DNA from: Gaiellales bacterium
GTDB taxonomy: Bacteria; Actinomycetota; Thermoleophilia; RBG-16-64-13
NCBI GenBank assembly: GCA_012719395.1
Contig: JAAYAL010000070.1
Location: 1-37,636 of the forward strand
Direction of reading: 5' to 3'
DNA: 37,636 nucleotides
This document shows, in pieces, positions 1 to 6,655 of the stretch (position 1 is its first letter; each line of letters starts with the position of its first letter). Position numbers and translations under genes: made by a program. The notes under the pieces are model-generated. The model was given only the letters and a program-made list of their open reading frames with translations, was not told where the DNA came from and ran no database searches.

Positions 1-276
1 ATCGATCAGGCGACCGTTGTTCGTTTTGAAGCGGGAAGCATCTTTGCTCCCCATCCGGACAAGCTCTCCAGAGTCGCGAAGGCCCTCAGCTTGAGCGGCG
101 CCGATGTCTATGCTCTGGCCGATTACCTGGTCCCCACAGACCTCCCCTCGCTCAAACCGTATCTGATAACCAAATACACCCGACTGCTCGACGAAGACAT
201 CAACAAGATCGAAGAGCTGGTTGCGAGACTTGCCAAGAAGCGAGGATTCAGCCTCGCAGATACGGACACCGGCTAA
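1..276 (+). CDS. XRE-type helix-turn-helix regulator, C-terminal part (cut by window edge)
   Basis: The frame is open from the first base and stops with TAA at 274-276, so the true start lies outside the window. The first visible residues (IDQATVVRFEAG, then KLSRVAKALSLS) match the recognition helix and last helix of an XRE/Cro-type DNA-binding domain. They are followed by a Leu/Pro-rich linker (VPTDLPSLKPYL) and a helical tail that I associate with regulators on actinobacterial prophages and integrative elements. The gene ends 37 bases before the start of a large serine recombinase on the same strand, so it is probably the element's own regulator controlling integrase or replication genes. 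The HTH assignment is firm; the control target is inferred from position. Confidence 0.75.
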   Translation: MDQATVVRFEAGSIFAPHPDKLSRVAKALSLSGADVYALADYLVPTDLPSLKPYLITKYTRLLDEDINKIEELVARLAKKRGFSLADTDTG

Positions 277-313
277 TGAATTAGTGCGCTTGTCGCAAGA
301 AAGGAGGGAGCAA

Positions 314-2116
314 ATGCCCAACACCACGTCAGTAGTAAACAGGAAACACGGTGATGGGCGCGGCGCGGTAAAAGCCCCCACCGATCAAGCGCGGGCGCTC
401 ATCTATCTGAGAGTATCCACCAAGGACCAAGCCGAGATGGGCGGCGAGGCCGAGGGATACTCCATCCCCGCCCAGCGCGCGGCCTGTACCCGCAAAGCCG
501 AGGCACTCCATGCCCTCGTCGAGGAAGAGTTCGTCGACCGGGGCGAGAGCGCCAAGACGGCTGATCGTCCAGAGTTGCTGAAGATGCTCCGGTATCTCAA
601 GGATCATGCAGTGGACTACGTAATCGTCCACAAGGTTGACCGCCTCGCCCGAAACCGCGCGGATGATGTGGCCATAACGCTTGCCATCAGGGAGAGCGGC
701 GCGGTGCTTGTGTCGTGTTCTGAGAACATCGACGAGACTCCCAGCGGCCTCCTGCTGCACGGCATCATGAGCTCGATTGCCGAGTTCTACAGCCGCAACC
801 TGGCAACAGAGGTCGCCAAAGGTATGCGGCAGAAGGCCAAGACCGGCGGCACTATCAACAAGTCGCCTGTCGGATACCGGCACATCAGACTGGTCGAAAA
901 CGGCCGAGAAGTCCGCACAGTCGAGCCCGACCCGGAGCGCGCCCCGTTCGTTCGGATGGCCTATGAGCTATACGCAACCGGAGAGTGGACACTCCGAGAG
1001 CTGCATCGCAAGCTCACAGAGATGGGCTTCACCTCCCGACCGGGACCACGTACGCCAGCCAAGACCCTCACTATCTCCGCGTTCCACAAGATGCTCATGA
1101 ATCCCTACTACGTCGGCGAGATCAGTTATGAAGGCGTTGCCTATCAGGGGTCGCATGAACCTCTGGTGGATCGAGAGTTGTTCGAACAGGTCCAAGCCGC
1201 CTTGATTGCCCACCGTCACGCCGGTGAAAAGCAGCAGAGCTACAACCACTACCTCAAGGGAAGCATCTTCTGCGGCACGTGCGGCAGCAAGCTGAGCGTC
1301 ATGAACCCCCGCAATCGAAAAGGGGTCAAGTATCACTACTTCTTCTGTCTCGGACGCCAGTACAACCGGCACAGCTGCACCCAGAAGGTCATGCCCATTG
1401 ATGAGGTCGAGCAGAAGATCGAGGAGCACTACCTGACCATCCAGATCGCGCCGGAGCGCATCGAACAGATCACGGGAGTACTAAGGGAGCTGCTCTTCGA
1501 TAGACGCGAGGAGGCAGAAGCAGCAGAGCATGTCGAGACGCTGCGGATGAACCGCCTGAGCAAGGAACGGGAGAAGCTCCTTCGCCTGCATTATGAGGAT
1601 GCGGTGCCTGCCGACCTATTCAAGCAAGAGATGCAGAGAATCACTCGCGAACTGGAGAACGCACGTCAGCAACTCGAAGTGGTCACGGTATCTTTCGACG
1701 CCATCGAGAGGAACGTGGAGAGGGCGCTCGATCTGGTCCGTGACTGCTATTCAGCCTACAAAGATGCAGACCCTGCCACCCGCCGACTCTTCAATCAGGC
1801 CTTTTTCGAGAAGCTGATCGTCTCCGACACCGGATGTGTTACCCATGAATTAGCGGAGCCGTTCAGGTTGCTCCTCGATCCTTCACTCCCCGACCGTCTG
1901 GAGCGAGAAGCAAAGCAGCAGGACAAATGGCGGCGCTATAAGGAGTCCAGAAATGCCGACGACCCGGAGATTCTCCGGGCCGGCGGTTCAAACTACGAAC
2001 TTATGGTGGGCCGTAGTGAATGCTCTTCGAACATGTTACCGGACGCCGACAGCCCGCTGAACGGGCCGATACTGAAGGCTCTTCGAAGGTCACCTAGCCT
2101 CGATACCGTGACCTGA
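314..2116 (+). CDS. Large serine recombinase (integrase) LSR1, chimeric C-terminus
   Basis: Site-specific recombinase of about 600 residues. The catalytic domain begins near residue 28 with YLRVSTKDQ, giving nucleophile Ser35 and Arg33, and carries VHKVDRLARN. A recombinase domain follows (about 200-305), then a zinc ribbon (CGTCGSKL ... CLGRQYNRHSC, about 345-385) and a long charged coiled coil. The ATG at 314 is preferred over upstream in-frame starts because AAGGAGG lies at 301-307. The family catalyses integration and excision between attP and attB. The last 34 codons (from 2012) do not resemble a normal integrase end. At 2003-2011 the gene contains ATGGTGGGC, identical to 6304-6312 at the tRNA-Val end. 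Joining the two yields a C-terminus MVGDTGLEPVTSAV with a stop at 6346-6348, suggesting the original 3' end was displaced by a second insertion. Function is sure; the history is inferred. Confidence 0.93.
   Translation: MPNTTSVVNRKHGDGRGAVKAPTDQARALIYLRVSTKDQAEMGGEAEGYSIPAQRAACTRKAEALHALVEEEFVDRGESAKTADRPELLKMLRYLKDHAVDYVIVHKVDRLARNRADDVAITLAIRESGAVLVSCSENIDETPSGLLLHGIMSSIAEFYSRNLATEVAKGMRQKAKTGGTINKSPVGYRHIRLVENGREVRTVEPDPERAPFVRMAYELYATGEWTLRELHRKLTEMGFTSRPGPRTPAKTLTISAFHKMLMNPYYVGEISYEGVAYQGSHEPLVDRELFEQVQAALIAHRHAGEKQQSYNHYLKGSIFCGTCGSKLSVMNPRNRKGVKYHYFFCLGRQYNRHSCTQKVMPIDEVEQKIEEHYLTIQIAPERIEQITGVLRELLFDRREEAEAAEHVETLRMNRLSKEREKLLRLHYEDAVPADLFKQEMQRITRELENARQQLEVVTVSFDAIERNVERALDLVRDCYSAYKDADPATRRLFNQAFFEKLIVSDTGCVTHELAEPFRLLLDPSLPDRLEREAKQQDKWRRYKESRNADDPEILRAGGSNYELMVGRSECSSNMLPDADSPLNGPILKALRRSPSLDTVT
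2003..2011 (+). repeat. Left copy of 9-bp direct repeat, candidate attachment core
   Basis: ATGGTGGGC here is identical and in the same orientation to 6304-6312, where TGGTGGGC is the antisense of the tRNA-Val 3' end (CCA, discriminator base and start of acceptor stem). In both places TACGAA lies just upstream: 1994-1999 with a 4-base gap, and 6299-6304 directly abutting. Both copies lie at the 3' end of a large serine recombinase gene, where such elements usually carry their attachment site. A 9-mer alone is weak evidence. The position and the restored reading frame strengthen it. Confidence 0.5.
2022..2087 (+). repeat. Pair of 10-bp direct repeats GCTCTTCGAA
   Basis: GCTCTTCGAA occurs at 2022-2031 and again at 2078-2087, 56 bases apart, each containing the palindrome TTCGAA. 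A small inverted repeat, CCCG ctgaa CGGG, lies between them around 2052-2064. The pair sits just inside the putative left end of the element, so it could be a recombinase or accessory-factor binding arm. No function can be shown from sequence alone. Confidence 0.35.
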
Positions 2117-2226
2117 ATGAAGTCCCATGCTGAATGAACAACCAACCGGCCGAAGCAGCGCAAAGACTGGTTAGGCGACTTCGAAGGAACCAGACTTGCC
2201 AGCCGAAAACGTTCCCCGCCGAGCGG

Positions 2227-3345
2227 TCAGGAGTCGCCGTCGCCGGACTCTTCCGCGTCTTCGTCGGCTTCTGCCCTCCCTGACAGGACCTCGGCCAGAG
2301 GCGTCCTTCGGACGGCTCTCAATTGAGCCATGAGAGTGTCGCCATATGGTGTGAGGGACCAATATGACTTCTTGTCGTGCACGCTGCGTTTTCTGAGGCT
2401 AGCTCGTATTAATCCCAAAGCACGCATCTGTATTATGCATGTGTCTACATCTTCGCCTTCAACCGCAAAGTTAAGTAATATGTTCTCTTTAAACTGATCA
2501 CTTCCATCGAAAGTCTCGTACCCTTTTCTTCTTACGTAGTCCTCTATGGCCTTCCGCAGAGTCGCATCGGTAGCTTCATCTATGATGCACGGGGCTACAG
2601 CAGCAAACAGCGCATTCCAGCTGACCTGAATTGTCCCTTGATAACGCTGATCTCCAGCAAACGGATTGCTGTCGTCGCGCTTGCGCGCGGTGAAGTTGAG
2701 ATGAATCGCGAAAACATCCTCGCCTGACGCCAGATCCTCGGTCCCAGCGGGGGGACGATCCCGAGCAGCGGCCGCGTCAGCTTCGAGTTCAGCAATGTGA
2801 TTCTTGAGTGCAAGGACGTCACTGAGCGTCGCGTCAGAGGGAACCGTGTCGGCTCGTACCCACCCGATTGCAGGATGGCGCTTTGTCTCCTTCGTCAAGC
2901 CTACAATGACGCGGGCCTTGAGGTCGTCTGCAGCTGACCAGTAGTCGCAAGTGTGCCTGCTCTCTATCTTCGAGCGGAATGCGGTCAGTTTTGCCCAAGC
3001 CGCCTCGTCGGTCTCGGTCTTATCTCGAGGTAAGTTGTCCGGATTCTTGTGAAGAAGCGGGATTACTGGCTTCTTTGCCGCGATAGCGTAGTCATATTCC
3101 TTCTCGGTGTAGCCCAGGCCAGCTTCGTCCAACGATCCATACTTCCCACCAATGATGAGCACGTAGTAGTCGGAGCTATCGATAACATCCTGGATAAGCT
3201 CCCAAGCGGAATCGTCTGCAGCGGGAAACAGCTCCATGCCCGCAGGCATATGATCGAGTTCCAAAATCGCTTTGAGGCCCGCCTGACGTTCCTCTTTGAG
3301 ATCAGAAAAAGTCGAGCTGATGAAGACTTGATACCGCTTATCCAC
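2227..3345 (-). CDS. DUF4062-domain protein, possible defence or signalling gene
   Basis: The 372-residue protein starts with GTG; TAGGAG lies 5 bases upstream on the coding strand. The first ~165 residues carry the DUF4062 signature: YQVFISSTFSDLKEER at the N-terminus, then DYYVLIIGGKYGS, YTEKEYDYA and KPVIPLLH. This is a TIR/SEFIR-like alpha-beta fold, known as the N-terminal module of some NLR-like and phage-defence proteins. An acidic linker follows. The C-terminal half (about 215-350) ends in a likely winged helix (CIIQMRALGLIRASLRKR ... YWSLTPYGDTLMAQL). No NACHT, NTPase or protease motif is visible. Its base composition is visibly more AT-rich than its neighbours, and it is the only minus-strand gene among the element genes, consistent with acquired cargo. 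The domain call is good; the defence role is inferred from context. Confidence 0.75.
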   Translation of the reverse strand: MDKRYQVFISSTFSDLKEERQAGLKAILELDHMPAGMELFPAADDSAWELIQDVIDSSDYYVLIIGGKYGSLDEAGLGYTEKEYDYAIAAKKPVIPLLHKNPDNLPRDKTETDEAAWAKLTAFRSKIESRHTCDYWSAADDLKARVIVGLTKETKRHPAIGWVRADTVPSDATLSDVLALKNHIAELEADAAAARDRPPAGTEDLASGEDVFAIHLNFTARKRDDSNPFAGDQRYQGTIQVSWNALFAAVAPCIIDEATDATLRKAIEDYVRRKGYETFDGSDQFKENILLNFAVEGEDVDTCIIQMRALGLIRASLRKRSVHDKKSYWSLTPYGDTLMAQLRAVRRTPLAEVLSGRAEADEDAEESGDGDS

Positions 3346-3594
3346 GGCGCTCCTACGGTTCGTTCAATGGACGTCTATCGTATCTCATTCCCAATATAGG
3401 ACCACTGACTGAAGGAGACAAACGCGATCCCACCTGAGAGGTTCTTCTGTCCGACCCCCTTGCTAGGCTCAGATAGCCTGCGGTGCGAGTCGTTCCGCTC
3501 CGCGTAAGAGACGCAAAGGGTGTGCCTATCCTTCAACTACAGGACGGCGGATTGCCCGGCTCCCCGACGACGCAGGACGTGCGGGGGAGAATGA
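3346..3594. other. Non-coding stretch between DUF4062 gene and Rep module; candidate replication origin
   Basis: No convincing gene is seen here. The left part is AT-rich and probably holds the promoter of the leftward DUF4062 gene. At 3459-3465 there is CTTGCTA, followed at once by a small hairpin (AGGCT 3465-3469, loop CAGAT, AGCCT 3475-3479). CTTG-type nick sites beside a stem-loop are typical of rolling-circle origins, and an HUH initiator is encoded about 370 bases downstream. This is suggestive only; the stem is just 5 bp. Confidence 0.3.
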
Positions 3595-3648
3595 AACTTC
3601 CTGAACCTGAACGACTGGCTTGTCCATGCGTTCAGGGGGTTCGCTCAG

Positions 3649-3849
3649 GTGGAGCAGCGAGGTGCACAGCGGGGGGATGCTCTCCGGCGCGCTCTTGCCG
3701 CTCGCGGTATCCGCCTCACGTCCGAGCAGGCAGACCGGCTCGCGTCCGACCTCCTCCGCCTGGCCGACCGCGGCTGCTTCGCCCCTTCGATGCCAACCGG
3801 CCATGAACGTCACGAGGCGCAGCCTCGGCAGCGAAGCGGGCAGCGATGA
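3649..3849 (+). CDS. Small ORF coupled to the Rep gene; possibly frameshifted at its 5' end
   Basis: The frame stops with TGA at 3847-3849, overlapping the Rep ATG (3846) as ATGA, which suggests translational coupling. From the GTG at 3649 it gives 66 residues with a helical, plausible core (RRALAARGIRLTSEQADRLASDLLRLADRG). The same frame is open back to 3595 and reads NFLNLNDWLVHAFRGFAQ, which looks genuine, but no start codon is available there. An ATG at 3591 with a purine-rich GGGGGAGA just before it is out of frame by one base. Deleting one A at 3594 would give MNFLNLNDWLVHAF and an 84-residue protein. The gene may therefore carry a frameshift or a sequencing error. No family is recognised; a copy-control or DNA-binding role would be a guess. 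Confidence 0.45.
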   Translation: MEQRGAQRGDALRRALAARGIRLTSEQADRLASDLLRLADRGCFAPSMPTGHERHEAQPRQRSGQR

Positions 3850-4796
3850 CGGACGCGGGCGCATCGGGCGCAGGGCAGGGGGCCGGGCGCAACGGACCCG
3901 GGAGCGGCGGCAGACGCAGAGGGGCCGGCGCAGCCGGCCTTGGCTTGTCTGATGCACATATCTCGGGAAACGAGCGCCGGACGGGTAGCGTCCACGCGGT
4001 CACCCACCGCAACGGCGAACTGGTGCAGGTGAAGGCGCGGGGCGGCTCCGTCGGTGGTGGCGGCGGCCAACGCGCCAAGATCGCGGGCTTCAGTCGACAG
4101 TCACGCCGACGGCTACTCTACCTGCTGGCCTCCATCGACCAGGAGGCTTCGGGGCTGCCGCGATTCGTCACCCTCACCTACCCGGGGAAGGATTGGGAGA
4201 GCTACGCGACGAACATGAAGCGTCACCTGGACAACTTCCACCGCTGGCTCACCTACCACCATCCCCGCGCATCCGCCATCTGGCGCCTGGAGATGCAGAA
4301 GCGCGGCGCGCCTCACTTCCACCTGCTCGTCTTCGGTGTGGCCTTCCTGGACTGCCTCCGCGTGGCGGAGACCTGGTGGCACATCGTGGGATCGGGGCAG
4401 GAGTCCCACCTTCAGGCCGGGACCCAGGTGAAGGGCTGCAGCAGGTGGCGCGAAGCTACCAGCTACATGGCCAAGTACATGGCCAAGCCTCAAGAGGATG
4501 CGGCCGAGGTCCACGAGTTGTGGAAGCTGCCAGGGCGCTTCTGGGGCGTCTGGGGCGATAAGAACCTGCCGGTCTACCCTGAGTACTGGTCGCTGACCTA
4601 CGAGGCCGCTGTGCGGTTTCGGCGCATCCTCAGAGGGCATGCCAAGAGCCGCGGCTACCGGCTGCGGGGTGGGCTCTCTGTCACCTCCTTCCTGCCGCAA
4701 GCGGCAGCCGAGCGCGCGCTGCGCTTCTGCCAGGCCCACAAAGTGCCCCTCTCGACCCAGAACACGCGACCGGCCGAGAGCGAGAGGCGGCTATAG
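3846..4796 (+). CDS. HUH-type rolling-circle replication initiator protein (Rep)
   Basis: 316 residues. A Gly/Arg-rich, probably disordered N-terminus (about 1-95) precedes a Rep domain with the three classical motifs in order: motif 1 RFVTLTYPG (~106-114), the HUH metal-binding motif GAPHFHLLVFG (~154-164) and the catalytic-Tyr motif ATSYMAKYMAK (~204-214). Such proteins nick the plus strand at an origin and start rolling-circle replication. The gene overlaps the preceding small ORF (ATGA). Its TAG shares a base with an upstream GTG of the recombinase frame, so the three genes look like one transcript. In integrative elements such a Rep maintains the excised circle. It could alternatively act in strand processing for transfer, but no relaxosome or coupling gene is visible. 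Family assignment is strong. Confidence 0.85.
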   Translation: MTDAGASGAGQGAGRNGPGSGGRRRGAGAAGLGLSDAHISGNERRTGSVHAVTHRNGELVQVKARGGSVGGGGGQRAKIAGFSRQSRRRLLYLLASIDQEASGLPRFVTLTYPGKDWESYATNMKRHLDNFHRWLTYHHPRASAIWRLEMQKRGAPHFHLLVFGVAFLDCLRVAETWWHIVGSGQESHLQAGTQVKGCSRWREATSYMAKYMAKPQEDAAEVHELWKLPGRFWGVWGDKNLPVYPEYWSLTYEAAVRFRRILRGHAKSRGYRLRGGLSVTSFLPQAAAERALRFCQAHKVPLSTQNTRPAESERRL

Positions 4797-4822
4797 TGGG
4801 TGCAGCGGCGGAAGGAGGAGAC

Positions 4823-6334
4823 GTGGCGGAGAGCGGCACCCAGCCCGGCAAGCGCACCCAGTGCGTCATCTACGCACGGGTTTCAACCAAAGAGCAGCAG
4901 GAAGAAGGCTACTCCATCCCTGCCCAGCTCAAGGCGGTGCGCGCCTTCTGCGACAAGGAAGGGCTGGAGCCGGTGGAGGAGTTCGTGGAGGCACAGAGCG
5001 CGGGCAAGGCGGGGCGCAAGGGCTTCGGTCGCATGGTGGCCTTCTTGCGGGAGCAGTCTGAGGTGCGGGTGGTAGTGGCACATAAGCTCGACCGCCTGTA
5101 TCGCAACTTCGCCGATCAAGTGCGCCTGGAGGAAGAGCTGGGCATCCGCGCCCGCTACGTGGTGGGAGACGTGCCTGCCTCACCCCAGGGCGAGCTCCTC
5201 CGCGACGTGCAGCTCTCGGTGGCCAAGTTCTACCTGGGCAACCTGCGCGAAGAAGTCAAGAAGGGCATGGAGGAGAAGGCCTCGCAAGGGGGCTGGGCCA
5301 CGGGCCGCGCGCCGCTCGGCTACGTGAACGACAAACGGGCGCGTCGGCTGGTGGTCGATCCGCTGCAGGCCCCGTTCGTGCGTCACGCCTTCGAGCGCTA
5401 TGCCACGGGCTTGGTGTCCCTCGGCGATCTGGCCGACGAACTGCACGAGCGGGGCCTGCAGCATCTTCGCTCGGGGCACAAGGTGCACAAGAGTTCGCTC
5501 CACCTGCTGCTCCAGAACCCCGTCTACTGCGGTTTGATACGGTACAAGAACAGACTCTACCGGGGTCAGCACGAGGCCATCATCAGCCCGGAGCTCTTCG
5601 AGCGTGTGCAGCGAACCTTCGAACCCAACCGCAACGGCAACATGGAGCAGCGGCACCTCTTCGCGCTTCGTGACTTCCTCTGGTGCGGCGACTGCGGCTG
5701 CAAGATCACAGCGGAGCGCCACCGTGGCCACGTCTACTACCGCTGCACCAAGGGCAAGGGCAAGGAAGCCTGCTCCCAGCGAAGCTACAGCCGGGAAGAG
5801 GACCTCATGGAACAGGTGGAGCAGATACTGGCCTCCATTGAGATCGGGCCGGACCTCATCGCCGCTCTGGTGGAAGAGTCCCGCCTATTGGACCAAGAAG
5901 CACAGCAGGGGAACGACAGAGAGCGGGAAAGCCTCGAACGCGCCATCGGCGAGAACGACCGCAAGGCGGGTCGACTACTCGACAGCTACTTGGAGGGGAT
6001 CGTCGATGCCGATACCTACCGGCGGAAGGCCGAGGAACTGTCGCGTGAGCGATTCACTTTCGAACAACGTTCGGAGGCCTTAGCAAACCCGACTTCAGAG
6101 AGAACTGCCTGCGTAGAGGAACTAGCCAAAACTGCAGCATCGGCTCGCATTCGATTCACAGGCGCTTCGGTACAGGAGCAGCGAGAAGTGCTTGCGACAG
6201 TACTTTCGAACGCAACCCTGCAGGACCAGGAACTTGTCGATTTCCAGCTAAAAAGCCCCTACGAAGTCCTGGTGAAAGACTCCGAAGGGGCCTTATGTTA
6301 CGAATGGTGGGCGATACTGGACTTGAACCAGTGA
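4823..6334 (+). CDS. Large serine recombinase (integrase) LSR2, ends inside tRNA-Val
   Basis: About 503 residues. The catalytic domain opens with VIYARVSTKEQQEEGYS (nucleophile Ser in RVST) and continues with AHKLDRLYRN. The recombinase domain contains LLQNPVYCGLIRYKN. The zinc ribbon is CGDCGCKI ... YYRCTKGKGKEACS, followed by a charged coiled coil. GTG at 4823 is preferred because AAGGAGG lies at 4812-4818; another in-frame GTG at 4796 overlaps the Rep stop. The last ten codons (YEWWAILDLNQ) are the antisense of the tRNA 3' end, and the TGA (6332-6334) lies in the T arm. The gene and its attachment site are therefore fused, and excision would change the C-terminus. It presumably integrates and excises the Rep-bearing element. 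It shares fold and motifs with LSR1 but is clearly divergent. Confidence 0.93.
   Translation: MAESGTQPGKRTQCVIYARVSTKEQQEEGYSIPAQLKAVRAFCDKEGLEPVEEFVEAQSAGKAGRKGFGRMVAFLREQSEVRVVVAHKLDRLYRNFADQVRLEEELGIRARYVVGDVPASPQGELLRDVQLSVAKFYLGNLREEVKKGMEEKASQGGWATGRAPLGYVNDKRARRLVVDPLQAPFVRHAFERYATGLVSLGDLADELHERGLQHLRSGHKVHKSSLHLLLQNPVYCGLIRYKNRLYRGQHEAIISPELFERVQRTFEPNRNGNMEQRHLFALRDFLWCGDCGCKITAERHRGHVYYRCTKGKGKEACSQRSYSREEDLMEQVEQILASIEIGPDLIAALVEESRLLDQEAQQGNDRERESLERAIGENDRKAGRLLDSYLEGIVDADTYRRKAEELSRERFTFEQRSEALANPTSERTACVEELAKTAASARIRFTGASVQEQREVLATVLSNATLQDQELVDFQLKSPYEVLVKDSEGALCYEWWAILDLNQ
6304..6312 (+). repeat. Right copy of 9-bp direct repeat at the tRNA end, candidate attachment core
   Basis: ATGGTGGGC; bases 6305-6312 are the complement of the tRNA-Val 3' end. 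It matches 2003-2011 in the same orientation. Integration here would rebuild an intact tRNA, as seen for many tRNA-targeting elements. The exact crossover cannot be placed from a single window. Confidence 0.5.
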
Positions 6335-6379
6335 CTTCTGCCGTGTGAAGACAGCGCTCTCCCTCTGAGCTAATCGCCC
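6305..6379 (-). tRNA. tRNA-Val (anticodon CAC), CCA encoded
   Basis: The complement folds into a full cloverleaf of 75 bases. The acceptor stem is GGGCGAT/ATCGCCC, the D stem GCTC/GAGC, the anticodon stem CTGTC/GGCAG with loop TTCACAC (anticodon CAC, reads GUG), and the T stem ACTGG/CCAGT with loop TTCAAGT. The discriminator is A and CCA is encoded. The tRNA is intact although a mobile element abuts its 3' end. The 3' 30 bases overlap the recombinase LSR2 coding sequence in antisense. Confidence 0.96.
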
Positions 6380-6392
6380 GCTGGAGAGGCAA

Positions 6393-6421
6393 ATGTTAGC
6401 AGGAATGCCCCTTCCTTGCCA
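6393..6421 (-). promoter_or_regulatory. Possible promoter of tRNA-Val
   Basis: On the minus strand TAACAT (6398-6393) matches the -10 box at 4 of 6 bases and lies 13 bases before the tRNA 5' end. TGGCAA (6421-6416) lies 17 bases further upstream as a weak -35. Spacing and distance are right for a primary-sigma promoter, but the matches are modest. Confidence 0.35.
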
Positions 6422-6453
6422 CGCGCTTTGCGCCCCGGCCCAAGAGCGCCCTC

Positions 6454-6618
6454 CTACCCCTCCACCTTCTGGAAATCTTCCTTCCCGGCACCGCAGATGG
6501 GGCATGCCCAATCATCCGGGAGGTCTTCCCACTTGGTGCCGGCAGGGATGTCGGCGGTGTCATCGCCCTGCTCGGGATCATAGATGTACCCACAGATGAC
6601 GCATTCCCACTTGTCCAA
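6454..6618 (-). CDS. Rubredoxin
   Basis: A 54-residue protein read from a TTG start. The coding strand has AAGGAG 8 bases upstream, and no ATG/GTG is available in frame. The two iron-binding knuckles are [11 protein letters not shown] (Cys6, Cys9) and [13 protein letters not shown] (Cys39, Cys42), with the typical [19 protein letters not shown] between them, so the protein has full family length. Rubredoxins carry one electron on an Fe(Cys)4 centre in the cytoplasm, often to rubrerythrin, superoxide reductase or flavodiiron proteins, and are commonest in anaerobes. The gene follows the copper ATPase on the same strand (37-base gap) and precedes tRNA-Val. No partner oxidoreductase is adjacent. 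Confidence 0.93.
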   Translation of the reverse strand: MDKWECVICGYIYDPEQGDDTADIPAGTKWEDLPDDWACPICGAGKEDFQKVEG

Positions 6619-6655
6619 CGAAGCCTCTCCTTGCTCCGGTTGCGCGCGGTGCCGG

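Larger units (their letters stand above)
2003..6312 (+). mobile_element. Candidate integrative element (~4.3 kb) with DUF4062 gene, HUH Rep and serine recombinase, at tRNA-Val
   Basis: The segment between two direct copies of ATGGTGGGC holds a minus-strand DUF4062 gene, a small ORF, an HUH-type replication initiator and a large serine recombinase that ends inside the tRNA gene. I see no conjugation (FtsK/TraB or relaxase-coupling) or phage structural genes. This fits a minimal integrated replicon or satellite that would need another element for transfer. The right boundary at the tRNA is well supported. The left boundary rests on the short repeat and on restoration of the LSR1 reading frame, so it could be wrong. 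Confidence 0.55.

Noticed and set aside
2003-2040. A second, partial tRNA gene copy at the left repeat
   Set aside because: Only the first 8 bases of the tRNA 3' end match; the T arm cannot be formed from the bases that follow.
3526-4078. Overlapping minus-strand frames opposite the small ORF and the Rep start
   Set aside because: Arg/Pro/Ala-rich, no motif, and the plus strand carries a coupled operon here.
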